9,096 bases of DNA from Acidobacteriota bacterium (GTDB lineage: Bacteria; Acidobacteriota; Terriglobia; Terriglobales; Acidobacteriaceae). How positions within the stretch are numbered: position 1 is the first letter of the stretch; the number at the start of each line of letters is the position of its first letter. Below are positions 1 through 5,673 of the stretch, in pieces. A model generated the notes under the pieces. It saw only the letters and a program-made list of their open reading frames with translations, was not told the origin of the DNA and ran no database searches. The position numbers and the translations under genes were made by a program. Location: positions 1 through 9,096 of the forward strand of contig QIAR01000188.1 in assembly GCA_003225595.1 (NCBI GenBank), read 5' to 3'.

Positions 1-1910
1 CGAGCCTTATCTCCTTTCATAAAGTATGTTCGGGAGAGGTTGTATCTGACTGACACAGATCGGGGCTGCATCTCCAGCCCCTTCTGCGTTTGCGCCAGGG
101 AGGCATCCATGTCCATTTTTCTCGCGTAGCAGATGCCAAGACCCTGGTAGGGAGCTGGATCCTGTGGCTGGAGCTGAACAAGCGCGCGAAAATCTTCACA
201 AGCCTCGTCAAAGTTGTAGATGATCAAGTTGTAATCGCCCAGGATCTTTAATCGCTCGGTTTCAGTCACGCGGTTACTCAGCTGGGCGGCAACCCGCAAT
301 TCATCTTCGGAACGGTCCAGTTCGCTCATATTCTGGTAAGCCACCCCGAGGTACTCATGCGCCATGGCAAACGAGGGGTCGACTTGGATGGCTCTTTCCA
401 TCAGCGAGACGGCGCCGCGCGGATCACCGGCGTGCAAACGCTGCTTGCCGAGAGTGAAATACCGCACGGCCTCCAGAGAAGAGGAAGTAACTTGGGCCAG
501 TGGAGCCGAACTCTCTTTCACCGAGGCCAAAGACTCGCCCAGTCCTGTCCGAAGCCGCTGAACTATTCCATCGAGTTGAGCCAGAACTTGACCTGCTCCG
601 GGCGCGACGTCCTGGACACTTGCCAGATTTTGGCCGGAGGGACTCTCGGCGCGGGCAAGCAGCACATAGCGGTCACCCAGGCGGCTGATCGAACCTAACA
701 CGAGAGCTTGCAGGCCTTCCCGCTGGCAAATTTCTCGCCCAATGGTTTCGTCGATGGGTGTCTTGGGGAGACGCTCCATGCGAACCAGGGCGTCCTGCAC
801 CCTGCTCCTGGGGAGAATGCTGACAAAATGGGATTGCTCGAGAGCCGTGGCAATCAGTTCCTGCAAGGTCTGATCAAACACCGCCTCGCCCGTTCGGTTT
901 TCGAATTCACCGATCAACACCAGCGGATGCGGACGTGTGCTTGTGTGGGCCACCCAGGAGCGCCATCCGAGCCAGCTGGCCAGCAGCAAGGCGAGGAATC
1001 CCGCTGCCAGAAGAAGCTTCTTGGACGGGTCACGCAATCGCCTGGGGATCCTAGGCCTGGGGATCCCAGGAACGGATCGAGAAGAGACCTGCAGTTGTTC
1101 TTGCGCGATGAGCAGCTCGCGTGCGGACTGATAGCGCCGTGCCGGCTCCTTTTCCAGCGCCCTGAGGATGATGTTCTCCAGCCCCGGAGAGATTTCGGGA
1201 TTCAATTCGGTGGGACGCCGCGGCGCCCGGTTGAGGATCGCATCGACCAAGCGTGGATATTGAGTCTCGGAGAACGCCCGGTGGCCGGTAGCCATCTCGT
1301 ATAAAACCGCTCCCGCCGCCCAGATGTCGCTCCGGACATCGACTTCCTGCTCCCGCAATTGCTCGGGAGACATGTAGGGCATCGTGCCGGTTGCTGATTG
1401 CAGGTCCGTGAAGCTCAAGGTGAGATCCCCGGCCTCGGTATGCAGCGGCCGGGCTAGCCCGAAATCGAGGACTTTCAACTGTCCCTTCGCGGTGACCATC
1501 AAGTTTCCAGGTTTCAGGTCGCGGTGAACGATGCCACGCTCCCCTGCTTCTTCGAGCGCAGCCGCGATCTGCATACCGAGCCGAATGACCTCGCTTTCGG
1601 GGAGGCTCTTGCCATGCAGTTGATATTCCAAGGTCCTGCCGACGATGTACTCCATGACGACATAGTCGACACCCTCCTGGGTGCCGAAGTCATGAACTGT
1701 GGCAATGTTGGGGTGGTTTAGCTTGGAGAGCGCCAACGCTTCCTTGCGAATGCGTTTGCGGGAGGCCTCATCTGACAGCGTCCCCGGGGGCAAAACCTTG
1801 AGCGCGACGTCGCGATCGAGCTGCTCATCATGCGCCCGATAAACTACGCCCATTCCGCCCGCGCCAATTTTTTCCAAGACTCGGTAATGACCCAGCGTAG
1901 TCCCAATCAT
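1..1910 (-). CDS. Membrane Ser/Thr protein kinase with TPR repeats (C-terminus off window)
   Basis: The frame is open from an ATG at 1910 to the left edge, giving about 636 residues with the C-terminus missing. The N-terminal 270 residues form a complete Hanks-type (PknB-like) kinase: glycine loop around G16-G21 (GAGGMG), ATP lysine K38 (VALKVL), catalytic HRDLKPGN with D131, DFG with D149, and the SPEQ motif with E183. A Pro/Arg-rich linker leads to one membrane helix at about 299-316. The following outer part (about 330-460) begins VLIGEFENRTGEAVF, as in many acidobacterial kinases. From about 475 the sequence becomes TPR-like (for example DPRGAVSLMERAIQVDPSF). The kinase domain should face the cytoplasm and the TPR part the periplasm, where it probably binds proteins; that orientation and role are inferred. 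All catalytic residues are present, so it should be active. Its targets are unknown. No strong Shine-Dalgarno precedes the ATG, although the start fits the family's N-terminus well. Confidence 0.93.
   Translation of the reverse strand, partial: MIGTTLGHYRVLEKIGAGGMGVVYRAHDEQLDRDVALKVLPPGTLSDEASRKRIRKEALALSKLNHPNIATVHDFGTQEGVDYVVMEYIVGRTLEYQLHGKSLPESEVIRLGMQIAAALEEAGERGIVHRDLKPGNLMVTAKGQLKVLDFGLARPLHTEAGDLTLSFTDLQSATGTMPYMSPEQLREQEVDVRSDIWAAGAVLYEMATGHRAFSETQYPRLVDAILNRAPRRPTELNPEISPGLENIILRALEKEPARRYQSARELLIAQEQLQVSSRSVPGIPRPRIPRRLRDPSKKLLLAAGFLALLLASWLGWRSWVAHTSTRPHPLVLIGEFENRTGEAVFDQTLQELIATALEQSHFVSILPRSRVQDALVRMERLPKTPIDETIGREICQREGLQALVLGSISRLGDRYVLLARAESPSGQNLASVQDVAPGAGQVLAQLDGIVQRLRTGLGESLASVKESSAPLAQVTSSSLEAVRYFTLGKQRLHAGDPRGAVSLMERAIQVDPSFAMAHEYLGVAYQNMSELDRSEDELRVAAQLSNRVTETERLKILGDYNLIIYNFDEACEDFRALVQLQPQDPAPYQGLGICYARKMDMDASLAQTQKGLEMQPRSVSVRYNLSRTYFMKGDKA
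1041..1070. repeat. 15-bp tandem duplication in the kinase linker
   Basis: Two adjacent 15-bp units, 1041-1055 and 1056-1070, differ at one base (CCTGGGGATCCTAGG and CCTGGGGATCCCAGG). On the coding minus strand they specify PGIPR and PRIPR at residues 281-290, just before the membrane helix. The unit length is a multiple of three, so the copy number can change without breaking the frame. Confidence 0.75.
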
Positions 1911-1935
1911 GAATGGTCAGTTCTACTCTGGCGTG

Positions 1936-1964
1936 ATGTTAGGGCGCACTTCGTGGCTTGTCAA
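1936..1964 (-). promoter_or_regulatory. Sigma-70-type promoter for the Ser/Thr kinase
   Basis: On the minus strand a perfect -35 box TTGACA (1964-1959) is followed by a 17-base spacer and a -10 box TAACAT (1941-1936). Transcription would start near 1929, leaving a short leader of about 20 bases before the ATG at 1910. The spacing is ideal, and the position directly upstream of the gene supports the call. It is a match by eye only. Confidence 0.6.
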
Positions 1965-2091
1965 CGAAGGCACGGGGATAGCTATAGAGGGCGGGAGAAT
2001 CCAGCCACTGTCTCTATGTGCACTGGTCGGTTAACTACATCTCTCGCCAGTGTTTATGCTGTTCGGACGCAAATGTTTTCGACTTCCGCAC

Positions 2092-2731
2092 CTAATCGCA
2101 AAACAAAACCATATACAAAAACCGGACCAGGGAAGGGCGGTTTGGTCCCAAATTCCAAAGTGTTTTCAAGGCGTTCACTAGCCGGTTTTGCCTAGCATCC
2201 AGCACACCAGGAGTCCACTGCTTCTCGGTCAACACCATTGTGGTCAACGCAAACGGTGACACTCCCTTTGCGGTGGAAAAATACTTCTGCTTCTTCAAAT
2301 CGAAGTCGTAATTTTTGCGCCTGACTGTTTTTCTTGCGTGCCAGCAGTACCAGATTCCCCAGTTTGTGAGTGTACTGTTGTCGCATGTCTTCAGTAGGAA
2401 ACCACGTCATCCACACGCTGTTTGCTTCCGGGGTTTGTGGCAGTACGTGTTCCACCGTGATGATGGGATAGTTGTAGCTCGCTTGGCCTTTCGATAGTTC
2501 CGAATCAAGCCTTAGCAGCACGTACAGACGAATCTTCGCTTCGTGGTAAAGGTTCCCATTCAACACGCTGATTATCTGCTGACGTTCGTTTCCGTCCAGT
2601 TGTAATGGTGAATCGGATGCATATAGGTCCTTCTTCTGTTCAGGTGCGGGATCTGCGGCAACTTCTGCTGCACCGTTACAAGCTGGTGATGGATTCGAGC
2701 CGAACGGCAACTCCTTTGGAGGAAGCGATGG
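2092..2731 (-). pseudogene. DUF1524 (HNH) C-terminal fragment of a GmrSD/DUF262-type protein, frameshifted
   Basis: The first frame reads from an in-frame stop at 2732-2734 down to a stop at 2192. It contains the DUF1524 signature YPIITVEHVLPQTP followed by HKLGNLVLLARKKNSQAQ, the HNH-like nuclease motif with its His and Asn. After that it turns into non-family sequence. The expected C-terminus lies in another frame ending at 2092: QNYDFDLKKQKYF, then SPFALTTMVLTEKQWTP and a final LKTLWNL. Removing one base from the T5 run at 2312-2316 (A5 on the coding strand) joins the two frames seamlessly. Intact family members have roughly 500-700 residues with an N-terminal DUF262 (ParB/Srx-like NTPase) domain. 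That domain is absent here, so only about 200 codons remain. In GmrSD-type systems the intact protein cleaves modified foreign DNA. This copy is almost certainly dead. The only possible starts, such as the TTG at 2710, lack a convincing ribosome binding site. Confidence 0.82.
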
Positions 2732-2824
2732 TTAAAACTTGAGCACTGCGGGCGAGCGTCCGAGTATCTCGGCAGCGCGTTTCGTGCCAACGAGGTCAGG
2801 AATTTCCAGATTCTCTTTATTCAT
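2732..2824 (-). pseudogene. Short helix-turn-helix (excisionase-like) remnant
   Basis: An ATG at 2824 opens a 30-codon reading frame ending in TAA at 2732. Its core, IPDLVGTKRAAEILGRSP, resembles the first helices of the small MerR/excisionase-type HTH domain, usually seen as LVGTxEAAEILGVSRxT followed by a recognition helix and wing. The frame stops where the recognition helix should continue. This suggests a truncated DNA-binding gene. It lies between the restriction fragment and the transposase fragment and is in the same frame as the DUF1524 fragment, separated from it by the TAA. The match is from memory of the family and is short, so it could be chance. Confidence 0.35.
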
Positions 2825-2897
2825 GGCAAGCACGTTCTCCAGCAACCCTGCCCAGCCTGCGTTGTTCCGCAATCACCGTGGCGACCGACTCAATTAC

Positions 2898-3168
2898 CTA
2901 AGCGGTGGGGATCAAGAGTCTGACATCGCGCTGGATTTTGGCGAACCACAGCTCCACCTGATTCAACCAGGAGGAATAGGTCGGCGTGAAGTGGAACCGC
3001 ATTTTCGGATTCTGCTCCAGAAACTCCTCCACCGGCCCTAGTCTTGTGGGCTGACAGATTGTCCAGCACGCTGTGGATCTGCTTCGCCCACCGCGCCTTC
3101 TTCACCAACTCCCGCAAAAAGACAATAAACTCCGCGCTGGTGTGCCGTTTCGCGGTCTTGCCTTGCAC
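2898..3168 (-). pseudogene. IS630-family transposase fragment, frameshifted
   Basis: The minus-strand frame from a GTG at 3168 reads QGKTAKRHTSAEF and then IHSVLDNLSAHKT, the second catalytic Asp region of IS630-type DDE transposases. After HKT it loses similarity. The family sequence continues in another frame as VEEFLEQNPKMRFHFTP, then TYSSWLNQVELWFAKIQRDV, which carries the catalytic Glu. Deleting one base from the C3 run at 3036-3038 (G3 on the coding strand) reconnects them. The restored frame then hits TAG at 2898, soon after RDV, so the usual C-terminal 40-50 residues are missing. The N-terminal two thirds, with the HTH domain and first Asp, are also absent. About 90 of some 350 residues remain. 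No terminal inverted repeats or TA target duplication were found by eye. The piece is a non-functional relic. Confidence 0.85.
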
Positions 3169-3329
3169 GCCTAAGTCACGGGAGCAGTGGCGTGAAGATT
3201 TTCCGGTATTGGTGGGAGCGAAATCCTGCAGAGCAAGTTTGCAATCATAGGACTCGCACCCGGCGGCACTCTCCGAAAGTATCGGCGGGAAATACCGTGT
3301 TCTATTTTCGTAACAGAAATCACTTAAGT

Positions 3330-3360
3330 TTGAAGTTCGCCGCGAGAACTGGGCTACAAT
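3330..3360 (+). promoter_or_regulatory. Possible promoter for the zincin-like gene
   Basis: TTGAAG (3330-3335) and TACAAT (3355-3360) resemble -35 and -10 boxes separated by 19 bases, slightly longer than ideal. Use of this promoter would give a leader of about 195 bases before the ATG at 3561. It is the best candidate seen upstream, but weak. Confidence 0.25.
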
Positions 3361-3548
3361 TATTCCGATAAGACGTCTCCTCTAAGTGCTAACTACGAGT
3401 GGTGGAGTTCTGGAAATAAGAAAATACGTCACTCTTCTGTAGGCAACTTCCCCGTTTCACATTCAGCCACTCGCTGATTGTGGTAGCCAGAAGGAGACCA
3501 TTCAAGCGTATCGATCCCTGGGACAGTGTGGTGCAGGCAAATTTAAAT

Positions 3549-3554
3549 GGAGGG
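3549..3554 (+). promoter_or_regulatory. Ribosome binding site deciding the start at 3561
   Basis: GGAGGG lies six bases upstream of the ATG at 3561. This strong Shine-Dalgarno supports that start over the in-frame GTG at 3480, which would add 27 residues of low-complexity, Arg-rich sequence. Confidence 0.75.
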
Positions 3555-3560
3555 AATCGT

Positions 3561-4409
3561 ATGAGCGCATTAACAGCCAACGTTGCCTTGATCTCTGACA
3601 CACCTGTTGTGGATTTCAGCCAAATTTCGGCAGTTGCCGCCGCGTTACAGAAACAAGTTACCCGCGACTTCGGCCCCATCTGGGAGGTCGACGCCACCGT
3701 CGGCGCATTCGATACACTGGAATCGGTGCCAGTCGATTACTGGCCCGTGATTGTGCGTGACGACATCCATCAGCCAGGAGCGGCCGGCTTCCACACCGAC
3801 GACAACGGACAACCCTTCTCGCTGGTTCAAGCCGACGACAATTGGGCCCTGACCGCAAGCCATGAAGTGCTGGAAATGCTCGCCGACCCATTTGGAGGCA
3901 GAACCATTGCAGGATCGCCTCCCCCCGAGGCGCCCGATCCAGTTTCAGGCTTCGACCGGGTGGTCTATCTGGTTGAAGTCTGCGATCCCTGTGAAGACGC
4001 ACAATTCGCTTACTCAGCCAACGGTGTGACAGTCTCTGACTTCATCACGCCGGATTACTACAATCCTACGGTTTCCCAAGGGATACAGTACAGTTTTGGC
4101 GGTAACATCGAGGCCCCGCACACCGTTCTGGAGGGCGGGTACGTGAGTTTCGGTAACCCCGTCGACAATCACTGGTACCAAATCATCGTCCGGGACGGCC
4201 AGCCACAACTGCGCGATCTGGGTGTGATCAGCTCGACTGACGGCAAGAGTCTCCGTGAGTGGGTGGACCAGAGGGTTCGCGAAGCCAGAATGAACGAATA
4301 CTACCGGATAAAACCCGCGATGACGAAAGCGGTCAAGGAATGGCCGCTCTCGAAAACAAGCATCGCCCGCGCTAAAACGTTGCGCAACTACATGAAGAAA
4401 CTCGCGTAA
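3561..4409 (+). CDS. Conserved-looking protein of unknown function with a zincin-like SHEVLE motif
   Basis: The predicted protein has 282 residues, with no signal peptide and no membrane segment. I do not recognise a named family with certainty, but the layout recalls uncharacterised bacterial proteins with a SHE-x-LE-x-x-x-DP core. The motif is SHEVLEMLADP (H101, E102, E105, D109), which looks like a metalloprotease helix in which the third ligand of HExxH is replaced (HExxE). An acidic segment, EVCDPCED (139-146), with a CxxC pair, follows about 35 residues later and could supply further metal ligands. GFHTDDNG (76-83) precedes it. The last 55 residues are basic and helical (KPAMTKAVKEWPLSKTS), perhaps a separate tail. 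A metal-binding or hydrolase role is only an inference. The gene is followed by a hairpin and a small charged protein on the same strand, suggesting a two-gene unit. Codon use and reading frame look intact. Confidence 0.82.
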   Translation: MSALTANVALISDTPVVDFSQISAVAAALQKQVTRDFGPIWEVDATVGAFDTLESVPVDYWPVIVRDDIHQPGAAGFHTDDNGQPFSLVQADDNWALTASHEVLEMLADPFGGRTIAGSPPPEAPDPVSGFDRVVYLVEVCDPCEDAQFAYSANGVTVSDFITPDYYNPTVSQGIQYSFGGNIEAPHTVLEGGYVSFGNPVDNHWYQIIVRDGQPQLRDLGVISSTDGKSLREWVDQRVREARMNEYYRIKPAMTKAVKEWPLSKTSIARAKTLRNYMKKLA

Positions 4410-4418
4410 GATTAGGGC

Positions 4419-4443
4419 AGAGCCGCCCTCCAAGGGTGGCTCT
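4419..4443 (+). terminator. Strong hairpin between the two plus-strand genes
   Basis: AGAGCCGCCCT (4419-4429), the loop CCA and AGGGTGGCTCT (4433-4443) form an 11-bp stem with a single G-U pair. It starts ten bases after the stop of the zincin-like gene. No T tract follows, so it is either a weak or factor-assisted terminator or an RNA-stabilising or attenuating hairpin that sets the level of the downstream small gene. The ribosome binding site of that gene (4447-4452) lies just outside the stem. Confidence 0.6.
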
Positions 4444-4458
4444 CCCAAGAGGTTTCCC

Positions 4459-4626
4459 ATGCCAGCGGATCAATCTCACACGGAGCAGGGACAGGTTGAG
4501 AGAGCCAAACGCCTGCGCGAGCGCATCGACCAGTTACGGCGGGGACAGCCGCCGCCAGACGATTCGAAAAAAGACAAGTCCCTGAAAGAACAGATCGACA
4601 AGCGGGCGAGAGAGCAGAAAGAGTAG
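4459..4626 (+). CDS. Small, highly charged hypothetical protein (55 aa)
   Basis: The ATG at 4459 is preceded by AAGAGG (4447-4452) with six bases of spacing, and the frame ends in TAG at 4624-4626. The 55 residues are almost all polar: a first amphipathic stretch, VERAKRLRERIDQLRRG (13-29), a short PPP turn, and a second basic-acidic stretch, KDKSLKEQIDKRAREQKE (38-55). It has no cysteines, no signal peptide and no membrane segment. Two helices that can form coiled coils or pair with a partner are likely. No family is recognised and no function can be assigned. Its place 50 bases behind the zincin-like gene, on the same strand, suggests co-transcription if the intervening hairpin lets polymerase through. 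The good start and biased composition support a real gene. Confidence 0.6.
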   Translation: MPADQSHTEQGQVERAKRLRERIDQLRRGQPPPDDSKKDKSLKEQIDKRAREQKE

Positions 4627-4935
4627 CAAAAGCCCCGAAGCTGCCGTACCGGATCACAAGACGAAGGCCCGTCGTTCATCGCCATGGAGTTTTTGGATGG
4701 TGCGACACTCGAGCACCTGAACCGAATTACGCTGATCTACGATTCGCTACTGAAGACTTCGAACTGCCCGTACGTAAGCGTCAGGCGTTGGCGGACGCTG
4801 CCATGCGCCCAGTGTTGCTGGCACTACGCGCCTTGCTACAAAACTGGTCAAGCGGGGAAACGAAAGGAACATACAAATCTCCTTCATCGCGGAAGATGCG
4901 GTCTCCATAAGCTTCCCGCTGGTAGCTGCGATTTT
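4627..4935. other. Stretch between the small plus-strand gene and the end of the Liv operon
   Basis: About 310 bases hold a short kinase relic near the left end (4651-4722) and otherwise nothing certain. Two weak reading frames overlap here. One, on the plus strand from about 4740 to 4900, contains FELPVRKRQALADAAMRPVL and has no clear start. The other, on the minus strand, is 41 codons from an ATG at 4872 to 4747; it is preceded by AAGGAG and lies just downstream of livF. No clear intrinsic terminator for the Liv operon was found. Confidence 0.45.
4651..4722 (+). pseudogene. Relic of a Ser/Thr kinase gene (hinge region only)
   Basis: The plus-strand frame reads SQDEGPSFIAMEFLDGATLEHL. It matches the strand-hinge segment of Hanks-type kinases (…FIAMEFLDGATLKH… in acidobacterial paralogues) and aligns with VDYVVMEYIVGRTLEYQL of the intact kinase at the left of this window. 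Neither the upstream glycine loop nor the downstream HRD and DFG motifs are found. It is a fragment of about 24 codons left by deletion or recombination. An ATG at 4684 falls inside the conserved segment and should not be taken as a gene start. Confidence 0.6.
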
Positions 4936-5673
4936 TCAGTTGGAGACTCCGAGGTAGGCTCGGCGGACATGATCGCTCGCTCGCAGCTCGTCGCTCACAC
5001 CTTCGAGGGCGACCCGCCCCGCTTCCATGACGTAGCCATACTGAGCAACCTGCAATGCCTGGTTGGCGTTTTGAGCCGCGAGCAGGATGGTGACGCCTTC
5101 CGCCGCAATCCGACTTATCATCTGGAAAACTTGCTCCACGAGGATAGGCGCTAGACCAAGAGAGGGCTCATCCAGAATGAGAAGCAGCGGCTCTGCCATG
5201 AAACCGCGTCCGATGGCGCACATCTGCTGCTCGCCTCCGGACAGAGTTCCGCAGGCTTGCTTAGATCGCTCTTTCAGCTGGGGAAACAATTCATAGATTC
5301 GGTTGAGGTTTTGGTGTGCTTTCGCTCGGAGCGGCGGAGAGAATGCGCCCATGAGAAGATTTTCCTCGACAGTCATGCGCGCCCACAACTGGCGTCCTTC
5401 AGGCACCAGACACAGATGGTGACGCACTCGCAGGTGCGCTGGCTCAGAGGTCACGTCCTGCCCGTCAAAAATGATTCTCCCCTTTCGAACAGGAATGAGA
5501 CCCGCCAACGCCTTGAGAGTGGTTGTCTTGCCGGCGCCGTTCGGTCCGATAATGCTGACGACTTGGCCGCGACTCACCTTAAGGTTGACGCCCCAAACTA
5601 CCTGGACCGTCTCGTATGCCAGCTCGAGATTCGCCACCTCAAGCAGTCGATTCAGGTCTTGGCGGTTCCCCAT
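4936..5673 (-). CDS. livF: Branched-chain amino acid-type ABC transporter ATPase LivF
   Basis: The protein has 245 residues, the usual LivF length. It is one of the two cytoplasmic ATPases that drive the HAAT/Liv importer. Walker A is GPNGAGKTT (43-51), the LivF-type Q-loop region LVPEGRQLW is at 89-97, the ABC signature is LSGGEQQ (144-150) and Walker B is LLLILDE (163-169), followed by PSLGLAP. The switch position carries Q201 in AAQNANQAL. LivF proteins normally have VEQNA there, so Gln instead of His is typical of the family, but the preceding Val-Glu is Ala-Ala here. The ATG at 5673 directly follows the TAG of livG, so the two genes are probably translationally coupled. It is the last recognised gene of the operon. 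Confidence 0.95.
   Translation of the reverse strand: MGNRQDLNRLLEVANLELAYETVQVVWGVNLKVSRGQVVSIIGPNGAGKTTTLKALAGLIPVRKGRIIFDGQDVTSEPAHLRVRHHLCLVPEGRQLWARMTVEENLLMGAFSPPLRAKAHQNLNRIYELFPQLKERSKQACGTLSGGEQQMCAIGRGFMAEPLLLILDEPSLGLAPILVEQVFQMISRIAAEGVTILLAAQNANQALQVAQYGYVMEAGRVALEGVSDELRASDHVRRAYLGVSN

Larger units (their letters stand above)
3169..3560. other. Non-coding stretch between the transposase relic and the zincin-like gene
   Basis: About 390 bases hold no gene that can be supported. The minus frame of the transposase stays open for some way upstream of 3168, but its translation no longer resembles IS630 transposases, so a rearrangement junction is likely near 3170. The right part appears richer in A and T and carries a possible promoter and the ribosome binding site for the gene at 3561. 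An upstream in-frame GTG at 3480 exists but is not preferred. Confidence 0.5.

Noticed and set aside
357..1304. Several long plus-strand open frames inside the kinase gene
   Set aside because: They lie opposite a minus-strand frame with all kinase motifs and TPR-like sequence. Their own translations are Arg/Gly/Pro-rich with no recognisable domain, so they are shadows.
1830..2195. 121-codon plus-strand frame spanning the kinase start and its promoter
   Set aside because: It overlaps the conserved kinase N-terminus in antisense and has no ribosome binding site or domain.
3169..3300. Possible tRNA-like or attachment-site sequence near the transposase relic
   Set aside because: No cloverleaf, no T-loop consensus and no repeated core were found on either strand.
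3480..3560. Upstream GTG start for the zincin-like protein
   Set aside because: It would add 27 Arg-rich residues without a ribosome binding site. GGAGGG six bases before the ATG at 3561 fits better.
4014..4460. 148-codon minus-strand open frame opposite the zincin-like gene
   Set aside because: The plus frame has a strong ribosome binding site and coherent composition. The minus frame has no recognised motif.
4872..4935. Intrinsic terminator for the Liv operon
   Set aside because: Short inverted repeats exist, but none forms a convincing GC-rich stem followed by a T tract on the minus strand.
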